Source of the DNA: Streptomyces seoulensis
Lineage (GTDB): Bacteria; Actinomycetota; Actinomycetes; Streptomycetales; Streptomycetaceae
Direction of reading: 5' to 3'
NCBI GenBank assembly: GCA_013364255.1
Contig: CP054936.1
Location: forward strand, 6,218,353 to 6,282,352
Length of the DNA: 64,000 nucleotides
This document shows positions 1 through 7,104 of this stretch, one piece after another (the first letter of the stretch is position 1; every line of letters starts with the position of its first letter). Made by a program: the position numbers and the translations under genes. Below the pieces are notes generated by a model. The model was not told where the DNA came from and did not search any database. It saw only the letters and a program-made list of their open reading frames with translations.

Positions 1-1959
1 GGCCGGCTGCGCCAGCTCGGCGCGCACGGCGTGCAGGCCCGCACCTTCCACTCCGCGGCCCTGCGCCAGCTCCAGTACTTCTGGCCGAAAGCGATCGGCG
101 GCGGCATGCCCCGTCTCGTCGACCGCAAGATCCAGCTCGTCGCGGACGCGGCCGCCGCCTGCCGCGTCCGGCTGGAGCGGGGCGAGCTGCGGGACGTCAC
201 CGCGGAGATCGAATGGGCCAAGGTCACCCAGACCGTCCCGGCCGACTACACCCTCGCAGCCGCGAAGGCCGGCCGCTCGACACCGCGCGACGCGGCCGAG
301 ATCGCGCAGCTCTACTCCGTCTACGAGGACCTCAAGCGGGACCGCTCGGTCATCGACTTCGAGGACGTCCTGCTGCTGACCGTCGCCGTCCTCCAGGACC
401 GGCGCGACATCGCCGAACAGGTCCGCTCCCAGTACCAGCACTTCGTGGTGGACGAGTACCAGGACGTCAGCCCGCTCCAGCAGCGGCTGCTGGAGCTGTG
501 GCTGGGGGACCGGGAGGACCTGTGCGTCGTGGGCGACGCCAGCCAGACGATCTACTCGTTCACGGGAGCAACCCCCGACCACCTCCTCGACTTCCGGGCC
601 CGACACCCCGGCGCCACCGTCGTCAAGCTGGTGCGCGACTACCGCTCCACCCCGCAGGTCGTCCACCTCGCCAACGGACTGCTCGCCCAGGCCCGCGGCC
701 GCGCCGCCGACCATCGGCTGGAACTGGTCTCCCAGCGGCCCGCCGGCCCCGAACCCGACTACACCGAGCACCCCGACGAGCCCGCCGAGGCCGAGAGCGC
801 CGCCCGCCGCATCCGGGACCTGCTCGCCGCGGGCGTCCCGGCGAGCGGGATCGCGATCCTGTTCCGCACCAACGCCCAGTCCGAGACCTACGAACAGGCC
901 CTCGCGGACGCCGGCGTCCCCTACCAGCTGCGCGGCGCCGAGCGCTTCTTCGACCGGCCCGAGGTGCGCAAAGCGGGCGTCGCCCTGCGCGGCGCGGCCC
1001 GCTTCGGCGGCAACGACCACCTCCTGGACGACGCCGTCGACCTGCCCTCGCAGGTGCGCGCCGTGCTCTCCGGCGAGGGCTGGACACCGCGGCCGCCGGC
1101 CGGCTCCGGTGCCGTCCGGGAGCGCTGGGAGTCGCTGGCCGCCCTGGTCCACCTCGCCCAGGACTTCGCCGCCGCCCGGCCCGGCGCCACCCTGGCCGAC
1201 CTGGTCGCCGAGCTGGACGAGCGGGCGAACTCCCAGCACGCGCCCACCGTCCAGGGCGTCACCCTCGCCTCGCTGCACTCGGCCAAGGGCCTGGAGTGGG
1301 ACGCCGTCTTCCTGGTCGGCGTCGCCGAGGGCATGATGCCGATCGCCTACGCCCGCACCGACGAGCAGATCGAGGAGGAGCGCCGCCTGCTCTACGTCGG
1401 CGTCACCCGCGCCCGCGAGCGCCTGTACGTGTCCTGGTCGCTGGCGCGCTCTCCCGGCGGCCGCCCGAACCGCCGCCCCAGCCGGTTCCTCGACGGACTG
1501 CGCCCCGGCTCGGCGGGCCGGACCGGCCGGGCGGCCCCGGCGGCGGCCGGAGGCGTCGAGCGCGGGTTCGGCGCGTCTGCCGGGCGGACGAGCGCCCAGC
1601 CGGACGTGCGGCGGCGCGTGCAGCGCGTTCCGGCCCGCTGCCGGGTGTGCGGCCGCACGCTCACCGACGCCGGCGAGATGAAGCTGATGCGCTGCGACGA
1701 CTGTCCCTCCGACATGGACGAGGGCCTGTACGAGCGGCTGCGCGAGTGGCGCGAGGGGCAGGCGCGGCGCAGCGGGCTGCCGGCCTTCTGCGTCTTCACC
1801 GACAGGACGCTGATGGCCATCGCCGAGGCCGCTCCCGACGACGAGCGCGAGCTGGCCCGCATCCCCGGTGTCGGCCTGCGCAAGCTGCGCCGTCACGGAG
1901 CCGATGTGCTCGCCATCTGCGCAGGCCAGGAGCCCGGGGACGAGGAGAGCGGGGACTGA
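1..1959 (+). CDS. uvrD2: UvrD/PcrA-type ATP-dependent DNA helicase with HRDC domain (5' partial)
   Basis: Superfamily 1 DNA helicase that unwinds duplex DNA in repair. The reading frame is open from the first base, so the N-terminus with the Walker A loop lies outside the window. Visible helicase motifs are DEYQD (bases 451-465, Walker B), VVGDASQTIYSFTGA, the VRDYRST box, HSAKGLEWD and LLYVGVTRAR. A four-cysteine element (CRVC near 1642, CDDC near 1693) precedes a C-terminal HRDC-like helical domain of about 75 residues. The cysteine element plus HRDC is the layout of actinobacterial UvrD2 rather than PcrA. It ends 23 bp before the wblC promoter, so wblC is transcribed independently. Assignment to the UvrD family is certain; the UvrD2 subtype is an inference. 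Confidence 0.93.
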   Translation, partial: GRLRQLGAHGVQARTFHSAALRQLQYFWPKAIGGGMPRLVDRKIQLVADAAAACRVRLERGELRDVTAEIEWAKVTQTVPADYTLAAAKAGRSTPRDAAEIAQLYSVYEDLKRDRSVIDFEDVLLLTVAVLQDRRDIAEQVRSQYQHFVVDEYQDVSPLQQRLLELWLGDREDLCVVGDASQTIYSFTGATPDHLLDFRARHPGATVVKLVRDYRSTPQVVHLANGLLAQARGRAADHRLELVSQRPAGPEPDYTEHPDEPAEAESAARRIRDLLAAGVPASGIAILFRTNAQSETYEQALADAGVPYQLRGAERFFDRPEVRKAGVALRGAARFGGNDHLLDDAVDLPSQVRAVLSGEGWTPRPPAGSGAVRERWESLAALVHLAQDFAAARPGATLADLVAELDERANSQHAPTVQGVTLASLHSAKGLEWDAVFLVGVAEGMMPIAYARTDEQIEEERRLLYVGVTRARERLYVSWSLARSPGGRPNRRPSRFLDGLRPGSAGRTGRAAPAAAGGVERGFGASAGRTSAQPDVRRRVQRVPARCRVCGRTLTDAGEMKLMRCDDCPSDMDEGLYERLREWREGQARRSGLPAFCVFTDRTLMAIAEAAPDDERELARIPGVGLRKLRRHGADVLAICAGQEPGDEESGD

Positions 1960-1974
1960 TGCCAACTCGTCGGA

Positions 1975-2012
1975 AAAATAGTTTGCGCATGCCCCGGCAA
2001 TCCCCATAGGTT
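1975..2012 (+). promoter_or_regulatory. wblC promoter, WblC/WhiB7-type
   Basis: An A/T run (AAAAATA) abuts a -35 element TTGCGC (1983-1988); 18 bp later is a -10 TAGGTT (2007-2012). A/T-rich DNA touching a weak -35 is the signature of WhiB7/WblC-activated promoters, so positive autoregulation is the likely mode. The start point would be near 2019, leaving a leader of about 600 nt before wblC. Confidence 0.75.
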
Positions 2013-2124
2013 CTTGGTCACGGGGACAGCGGCCTTCCTGAGGCCCCGTTTTCGTGCTCTACTTGCATATCCATGCGGACCGGTGTCACCCGGTCCCCCT
2101 AGACGCCGAGAGGAGGCGATTCCA

Positions 2125-2442
2125 GTGATCAGCATCAGCAGCTTCGTCAGCACCGCCAAACTGACCGATCGCTCGGTCGTCTCCCTGTGCATGCTCGGCG
2201 TCTCGGACCAGGGCACCGGTCTGTCCGGCATTTCCGCCGCGCGTCCGGAGTCCTCCCTGCCGCTGACGGGTCTTCCCGTCCGCGAGGGCAATGAGCGACC
2301 GACCAAGGCACTGGAAGCGGTAGCGGCACGGGCGCATGCCTATGCCTTTACGGCGGCCGGTGCCGGCGACCGGAAGCAGACGACGCAGCACCACCTGATG
2401 TGGGCCTTCCGTGGGCCAGAACCCTGGAGTGATCCAGCCTGA
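2125..2442 (+). CDS. upstream ORF in the wblC leader (105 aa)
   Basis: GTG start with a strong AGGAGG-type ribosome site 8 bases upstream (within 2110-2116). The 105-residue product is Ser/Thr-rich, without recognisable domain, signal or membrane segment, and ends in WAFRGPEPWSDPA. It lies between the putative wblC start point and a perfect intrinsic terminator, and its stop codon (2440-2442) is inside a small hairpin just before that terminator. In the whiB7/wblC family a leader ORF couples slowed translation to read-through of such a terminator. I therefore read this as a regulatory ORF whose translation, rather than product, matters. An in-frame GTG at 2014 would fall at the transcription start and is less likely. 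Confidence 0.65.
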   Translation: MISISSFVSTAKLTDRSVVSLCMLGVSDQGTGLSGISAARPESSLPLTGLPVREGNERPTKALEAVAARAHAYAFTAAGAGDRKQTTQHHLMWAFRGPEPWSDPA

Positions 2443-2454
2443 TCGTCGATCAGG
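2438..2454 (+). promoter_or_regulatory. pre-terminator hairpin covering the uORF stop
   Basis: CCTGATCG and CGATCAGG are perfect arms around one base. The TGA stop of the leader ORF lies inside the 5' arm, so a ribosome at the stop would open it. A smaller hairpin (2424-2437, CTGGA/TCCAG) precedes it. Together with the terminator these could form alternative structures. Confidence 0.5.
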
Positions 2455-2465
2455 CCGGCGCCTTC

Positions 2466-2508
2466 AGGGCCGCGGAACCCCATCCGGGATCCGCGGCCCT
2501 TCTGTTTT
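2466..2508 (+). terminator. intrinsic terminator (attenuator) in the wblC leader
   Basis: AGGGCCGCGGA (2466-2476) and TCCGCGGCCCT (2490-2500) form a perfect 11-bp stem with a 13-nt loop, followed by TCTGTTTT. It sits 23 nt after the uORF stop and about 108 nt before wblC, as expected of an attenuator. Confidence 0.85.
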
Positions 2509-2615
2509 CCCCGAACGGGGACGACGGAGCGAAGGGGCCTCGGGACAAGAAAAGACCCGGTACCCAGCCGCCACCCGGCCCACCGGCCGGAACGACCAGA
2601 CGAGGAAGACGAACC

Positions 2616-2984
2616 GTGCAACTCGAAGCGCACGCCCCGTCCGTACCGCCTTCCGACACGATCCCCAAGCCCGGTCTCACGGAGGACCCGACCTTGATCC
2701 CCCTCACCGCGCTCACCGCGCTCGACGACGCCATCGAGAACCTCGGCGTGCCCGTCCCCTGCCGCTCCTACGACCCGGAGGTCTTCTTCGCCGAGTCGCC
2801 GGCGGACGTGGAGTACGCCAAGTCCCTGTGCCGCACCTGCCCGCTGATGGAGGCCTGCCTCGCCGGCGCCAAGGAGCGGCGCGAGCCGTGGGGCGTCTGG
2901 GGCGGCGAGCTGTTCGTCCAGGGCGTCGTCGTCGCCCGGAAGCGGCCCCGCGGCCGCCCGCGCAAGAACCCGGTCACAGCATGA
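2616..2984 (+). CDS. wblC: WhiB-family regulator WblC (WhiB7 orthologue)
   Basis: Iron-sulfur transcription factor that binds the principal sigma factor and activates intrinsic antibiotic-resistance genes (family knowledge for WblC/WhiB7). The 122-residue protein has the four cluster cysteines C49, C72, C75 and C81, the turn GVWGG (93-97), and a C-terminal AT-hook, RPRGRPRK, which is the mark of the WhiB7/WblC branch. The GTG start is preceded by a GAGGAAG ribosome site. Expression is probably set by the promoter at 1975-2012 and by attenuation in the long leader. Its stop overlaps the start of the next gene (ATGA), so the two are coupled. Confidence 0.95.
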   Translation: MQLEAHAPSVPPSDTIPKPGLTEDPTLIPLTALTALDDAIENLGVPVPCRSYDPEVFFAESPADVEYAKSLCRTCPLMEACLAGAKERREPWGVWGGELFVQGVVVARKRPRGRPRKNPVTA

Positions 2985-3304
2985 ACACCCCAGGAACCAT
3001 CGACCGTCCCCTCACGCGAGACCCCCAGAAGCAGGCCCCGATGAAGCCGTCCACCAGCGAGCCCGCAGGCTCCGCGACCGAAGACGTCACCACCACCGGC
3101 GCGAACGACTCGCGTCAGAACAGGACCCGAGAGATGCAACTCATCCCCGAAGCCATGGCACGTGCGCATATGCACGAGCGACTGCGGGAGGTGGACGCGG
3201 AGCGCCACGCCTTGCGCGTGGTGACCGCCCGCCGGATGCAGCGCCGCGCCGAGCGCGCCTCGCGGCGCGCCCGCCGCGCGCTCGCGATGGCGGTCATGCA
3301 CTGA
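2981..3304 (+). CDS. small basic protein translationally coupled to wblC
   Basis: Its ATG (2981) overlaps the wblC stop in an ATGA, so translation is probably coupled. The 107-residue product has a polar, Pro/Thr-rich first half and a strongly basic, Arg-rich C-terminal helix (about residues 50-105, many RR pairs), with no cysteine pattern, signal peptide or membrane segment. I do not recognise a domain. The basic helix suggests contact with nucleic acid or an acidic partner, which is only an inference. The coupling makes co-regulation with WblC nearly certain. Confidence 0.7.
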   Translation: MNTPGTIDRPLTRDPQKQAPMKPSTSEPAGSATEDVTTTGANDSRQNRTREMQLIPEAMARAHMHERLREVDAERHALRVVTARRMQRRAERASRRARRALAMAVMH

Positions 3305-3355
3305 TCCACCCGCTCACCGCGAGGTGAGCACCGCCCGCAGAGGCGAACCCGTCGA

Positions 3356-3387
3356 GGGGGCCGGCCCGACCGACCGGACCGGCCCCC
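3356..3387. terminator. hairpin between convergent genes
   Basis: GGGGGCCGG (3356-3364) pairs perfectly with CCGGCCCCC (3379-3387) around a 14-nt loop. There is no U tract, as is common in Streptomyces. It could serve the wblC operon and the UbiB-like gene from opposite sides. Confidence 0.6.
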
Positions 3388-3440
3388 ACCGCGCGTCCGC
3401 CCCACCGGTCCCAGCCAGCCATCTGGAGCCTGCCGGTGCC

Positions 3441-3474
3441 CGCCGGAGCCGCCGGTCCGCCGGAGCCGCCGGTC
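3441..3474. repeat. 17-bp tandem duplication
   Basis: CGCCGGAGCCGCCGGTC occurs twice head to tail and continues into a third partial copy (CGCCGG). It lies in the 200-bp gap after the wblC operon; replication slippage is the likely origin. Confidence 0.8.
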
Positions 3475-3504
3475 CGCCGGGGCCCGGCGAGGTGGGCCGT
3501 CGGG

Positions 3505-4887
3505 TCATGCCTCGGCGGCGGTCTCCCGGTCCTCCTCGGGGCGGTCCTCCTCCGGCTCGGCGACGAAGCCGGGGAGCCACTCCTCCAGCTCCTCCCGCAG
3601 CCGCACGGTGGCCCCCAGCTGGCACAGCACCCCGATGGTGCTCAGCGTCACCCGGTGGATCAGCAGATAGGACGGCGGCAGGTTCAGCCGCTTGCCCAAC
3701 TGGTAGGCGGGGGAGCGGGGATCGGCGATACGGGCCGCCTGGCCGCGCATCCAGCCACGGGTGAACGTGAACTCCGTCACCCGCGCCGGCTCGATGATCG
3801 GCAGCAGGTAGTCGAGGACCGCCTCCGGGTCCAGTTCGATCGACTCCTTGACGAAGCCCTCCGCGCACAGCATGTCGTAGACCGCGTCGGCCTCGCCGTC
3901 CAGCGTCATCCGCAGGGACTGGCCGATCGGCGCCGGCAGCCCGCCCGGCAGCCGGTCCACGGTGCCGAAGTCCAGCACGCCCAGCCGCCAGTCCGCCGCG
4001 CCGTCCGGACCGCCGGGCAGCAGCCGGAAGTTCCCCGGATGGGGGTCGGCGTGCAGCAGGCCGGTGCGGGCCGGACCGGAGAAGAGGAACCGGGCCAGCA
4101 GCTGGCCGGCCCGGTCGCGCTGCTCCCGGGTGCCGTCCGCGATCACCTCCGACAGCGGCACGCCGTCGATCCACTCGGTGACCAGGACCTGCTCGCGCTG
4201 GTGCACCACCGCGGGGACGACGACGTCCGGGTCGTCGGCGAACTCCGCCGCGTGCGCCTGCTGCGCCGCCGCCTCCAGGCCGTAGTCCAGTTCCTCGGAG
4301 ACGCGGTCCCGCAGCTCGGTGATCAGGGGCTTGATGTCCATGCCGGGGATCAGCGGGCCCAGAAGGCGGGCGAACCGGCTCAGCTGGCTCAGATCCGACA
4401 GCAGGGCGTCGCCGGCGCCGGGGTACTGCACCTTGACCGCCACCTCGCGGCCGTCGTGCCACACCGCCCGGTGCACCTGCCCGATCGAGGCGGCCGCGGA
4501 CGGCTTGTCCTCGAACTCCACGAACAGGTCGCGCCAGTCCGCGCCGAGCCGCTCCGCCAGCACGGCGTGCACGGTGCGCGTCGGCATCGGCGGCGCGGCC
4601 TCCTGGAGCTTGGTCAGCGCCGCCCGGTAGGGCCCGGCGACCTCCTCGGGCAGCGCCGACTCGAAGACGGACAGGGCCTGCCCGAACTTCATGGCCCCGC
4701 CCTTCAGCTCGCCGAGGACCTTGAAGAGCTGGTCGGCGGTGCGCTGCTGCAACTCGCGGCCGACGATCTCCGCGGACTCGCCCACGATCCTCTTGCCGAG
4801 TCCCCAGGTCGCTCTCCCGGCGAAGCCGAGCGGGAGCGCGGCGAGCTTGGCGGTCCGGGTGACCGCCTTGCGGGGAAGATCAGACAT
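3505..4887 (-). CDS. ABC1/UbiB (AarF)-family atypical kinase
   Basis: Protein-kinase-like ATPase of the UbiB/ADCK group, linked in other organisms to quinone and isoprenoid-lipid metabolism. Key features over 460 residues: the family-specific KFGQ motif (67-70), the alanine-rich loop AAASIGQ (131-137) that replaces the usual glycine loop, the ATP lysine in VAVKVQYPG (K152), the catalytic HADPHPGNF (279-287) and DFG (306-308). No membrane span is evident, unlike some UbiB proteins. Its start overlaps the end of the upstream E1-like gene by 8 bp, so the two form an operon. Streptomyces uses menaquinone, so the substrate here is unknown. Confidence 0.9.
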   Translation of the reverse strand: MSDLPRKAVTRTAKLAALPLGFAGRATWGLGKRIVGESAEIVGRELQQRTADQLFKVLGELKGGAMKFGQALSVFESALPEEVAGPYRAALTKLQEAAPPMPTRTVHAVLAERLGADWRDLFVEFEDKPSAAASIGQVHRAVWHDGREVAVKVQYPGAGDALLSDLSQLSRFARLLGPLIPGMDIKPLITELRDRVSEELDYGLEAAAQQAHAAEFADDPDVVVPAVVHQREQVLVTEWIDGVPLSEVIADGTREQRDRAGQLLARFLFSGPARTGLLHADPHPGNFRLLPGGPDGAADWRLGVLDFGTVDRLPGGLPAPIGQSLRMTLDGEADAVYDMLCAEGFVKESIELDPEAVLDYLLPIIEPARVTEFTFTRGWMRGQAARIADPRSPAYQLGKRLNLPPSYLLIHRVTLSTIGVLCQLGATVRLREELEEWLPGFVAEPEEDRPEEDRETAAEA

Positions 4888-6097
4888 GCGCCCTCCAAGT
4901 CCCAGCCGGCCGTGCCGCCCGAGCTGCCTGACGGCAGGGCGTCGATGACGGCCGTTGCCCAGCCATTGTCGCGCGTGGCTCGCCCTCTTTTGAGGTGTCT
5001 TCCGCCACGGTCCCGTGCGCCGCGCCGCAGGGACAGTCCGGATGCGGCCACACCGGCCGCCCGTGCCAGTTCAGTCCGGGCGCGGACACCTCCCAGCGGA
5101 CGCCCGCGCTGGAAGGGGTCTCCCCGTCCAGGAAGGCCAGCGCGTGCGCCGCCGCGAGCCCGGCGACGGTCGTGGCCAGCGCCAGGTCGCAGGGCCGCAC
5201 CGGGCGGGCTCTGCCCGAGCGCCACTGGGCGACCAGTCGCGGCCAGGTCCCGTCCCGCTCCGCGCGGCCCCGGTGCAGGCACTCGGCGCAGCTCGTCTGG
5301 CCGGGCAGGACGAGCGGGCCCACCACGCCGGTGGCCTCCACCACCCCGGCGTACAGGTGCGGGGTGCCCGAGGCGATCAGGGAGGCCGCCGTGGCCGGGT
5401 CGGGCGCGTGCACGTCCAGGTCGTCGCGCGGGGCGAGGATCACCAGGCCGTGGCCGGGCTCGTCCCCCGCGGAGCCGGTGCGGTGTCCGCGGCGCGCCGT
5501 GCGGTCCGGGGCCGCGCGGCGCACGGCGCGGCGCGCCGCCTCGGAGCGGCGCTCGCCGACGGCCTCGGCGGGCAGCCCGCCCGGGGCGACGTCCCACGGT
5601 TCGACGCGGCCGCCGTCGAGCACGTCGACCTCGCCGACCCCCGCGCCGGACAGCAGGGCGGCCAGCACCGCCCCGACCCGGCCGGCCCCGCGCACCCGCA
5701 CGCGCAGACCGCGCCGGGCGGCCAGCCGGTCGACGGCCTCTCCCGGCCCGCGCGCCACCAGGGAGAGCGCGGCGAGGTCGGGCCGCAGCCGGTCCATGAC
5801 CTCCTTGTCCTGCCGCAGCGCCCCGGCCGCGGGCCCGCCGCCGCGGGCGTCGTCGAGCAAACCGGCGTCGGCCAGCCGCCGCACCAGCCGGTCCACCTGC
5901 CCGTCCGGCAGGCCCGTCCGCCGCCCCTCCTCCCGCAGCAGCGGCAGGCCGCGGGCGCCGTTGAGCAGTTCGAGGAGGCCGCCCGTGGCCGGGTCGAGCG
6001 GGCCGAGCGTGAGCGCGTGCGCCGGGGTCATCCCGAACTGCACGGTGTTCAGGTCCCGCCAGCCGCGCCGCAGCGCGGGCTTCACCACCGGATGCAT
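4880..6097 (-). CDS. ThiF/E1-like protein resembling azoline (TOMM) cyclodehydratase partner proteins
   Basis: The first 85 or so residues look like a winged-helix, leader-peptide-binding (RRE-like) module. A Rossmann segment follows (RVRGAGRVGAVLAALLSG... VDVLDGG), then two cysteine pairs, CAEC and CPCG, that would bind zinc. In place of the ATP-binding NRQ segment of true E1 enzymes it has APGGL, as in the C-proteins of azoline-forming peptide clusters, so it probably does not adenylate. No YcaO gene or precursor peptide is near. The last 40 residues are low-complexity and overlap the UbiB-like start. The 405-residue length fits the family. Its role outside a peptide cluster is unknown. Confidence 0.75.
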   Translation of the reverse strand: MHPVVKPALRRGWRDLNTVQFGMTPAHALTLGPLDPATGGLLELLNGARGLPLLREEGRRTGLPDGQVDRLVRRLADAGLLDDARGGGPAAGALRQDKEVMDRLRPDLAALSLVARGPGEAVDRLAARRGLRVRVRGAGRVGAVLAALLSGAGVGEVDVLDGGRVEPWDVAPGGLPAEAVGERRSEAARRAVRRAAPDRTARRGHRTGSAGDEPGHGLVILAPRDDLDVHAPDPATAASLIASGTPHLYAGVVEATGVVGPLVLPGQTSCAECLHRGRAERDGTWPRLVAQWRSGRARPVRPCDLALATTVAGLAAAHALAFLDGETPSSAGVRWEVSAPGLNWHGRPVWPHPDCPCGAAHGTVAEDTSKEGEPRATMAGQRPSSTPCRQAARAARPAGTWRAHV

Positions 6098-6111
6098 GTG
6101 AGCCCCCGTAA

Positions 6112-6172
6112 CCCGAAGTGAGAAGGAACAAGCCGAAAGCCGAAAGCGAAAGCAGAAAACGCCCGAAAGACC
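6112..6172. repeat. A-rich GAAAG repeats upstream of the E1-like gene
   Basis: Several near copies of GCCGAAAG/GCGAAAG run through about 50 bp in the divergent gap (6098-6359), an unusually A-rich patch in this genome. No operator could be assigned. TCGTACGA at 6272 is a short palindrome in the same gap. Confidence 0.5.
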
Positions 6173-6347
6173 GCGTACGCCGGAGAACCGGTCATTGTTC
6201 CGCCGACGGGAGCCAGCATGCCCGGTCCGGGAAATCCGTGCGGAAAGTTGTCCACAGGCAGGGGGTATTCGTCGTACGAATCAGACGGTCGGTGGGCGAT
6301 CGGCACGGAACCGTCCCCGACCCGGGACTTCTCCGGCCCGCACCCGG

Positions 6348-6353
6348 TACGGT
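6348..6353 (+). promoter_or_regulatory. -10 element of a leaderless promoter
   Basis: TACGGT ends six bases before the GTG at 6360, which puts transcription initiation on the start codon itself. This supports 6360 as the start of the metallopeptidase gene. Confidence 0.55.
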
Positions 6354-6359
6354 CGGGGC

Positions 6360-6977
6360 GTGTCCGCCGACCCACTGCACCGCGCCAAGGCCCCCCAGCG
6401 CAGCAAGACGAGTCCGCCGCCGAGCGGCGCGGCGGCGAGCGCGATCGAGGTGCGCAGGAGCGACCGCCGCCGCCGGACGGTCTCCGCGTACCGCGAGGGC
6501 GATCGGACGATCGTGCTGATCCCCGCCCGGATGTCCGAGGCGGAGGAGCGGCGCTGGGTGGGCGTCATGCTCGACAAGCTGGCCGCCCAGGAGAGCCGGC
6601 GCACCCTCGGCGACGGCGAGCTGGCCGCGCGCGCCGAGCGGCTGTCGGCCCAGTACTTCGACGGCCGCGCCCGGCCGGCCTCGGTGCGCTGGGTCACCAA
6701 CCAGAACACCCGCTGGGGCTCGTGCACCCCGGCCGAGGGCAGCATCCGGCTCTCGCACCGCCTCAAGGGCATGCCGGAGTACGTCGTCGACTACGTCCTC
6801 CTGCACGAGCTGGCCCATCTGCTCGTCCCCGGCCACGGCCCCCGCTTCTGGCGGCTGCTGGAGGCGTATCCGCGCACCGAGCGGGCCCGCGGCTACCTGG
6901 AAGGGGTGGCGGCCGCGAGCCGCCTGCCGCACCTGCCGGACCCGGACGAGGACCGCCCGCCCGCCCCGGCCCGCTGA
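6360..6977 (+). CDS. YgjP/WLM-type zinc metallopeptidase
   Basis: A 205-residue member of the DUF45/YgjP family. The zincin motif HELAH (in LLHELAHLLVPGHGPRFW) gives two histidine ligands and the catalytic glutamate; the second GHG with FW about ten residues on supplies the third histidine. RWGSC before the motif is the other family signature. There is no signal peptide or membrane segment, so it acts in the cytoplasm. GTG 6360 is preferred because a -10 box sits six bases upstream; upstream in-frame starts lack a ribosome site. The natural substrate of the family is not established. Confidence 0.85.
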   Translation: MSADPLHRAKAPQRSKTSPPPSGAAASAIEVRRSDRRRRTVSAYREGDRTIVLIPARMSEAEERRWVGVMLDKLAAQESRRTLGDGELAARAERLSAQYFDGRARPASVRWVTNQNTRWGSCTPAEGSIRLSHRLKGMPEYVVDYVLLHELAHLLVPGHGPRFWRLLEAYPRTERARGYLEGVAAASRLPHLPDPDEDRPPAPAR

Positions 6978-7104
6978 CGCCGGCCGCCCGGCCCGCCCGG
7001 GCGGGGATTGTGTACCGGGTCTGTACCGACTCGGCCCGGCGTGCGGGTTTGCCGTTAGCCTGGCGCAACGCACTCGCACTCGGGATGGGGGACGGTCCTC
7101 AGGC

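Noticed and set aside
3436..5799. 787-codon plus-strand frame over the UbiB-like and E1-like genes
   Set aside because: Low-complexity shadow; the minus strand carries kinase and E1 motifs.
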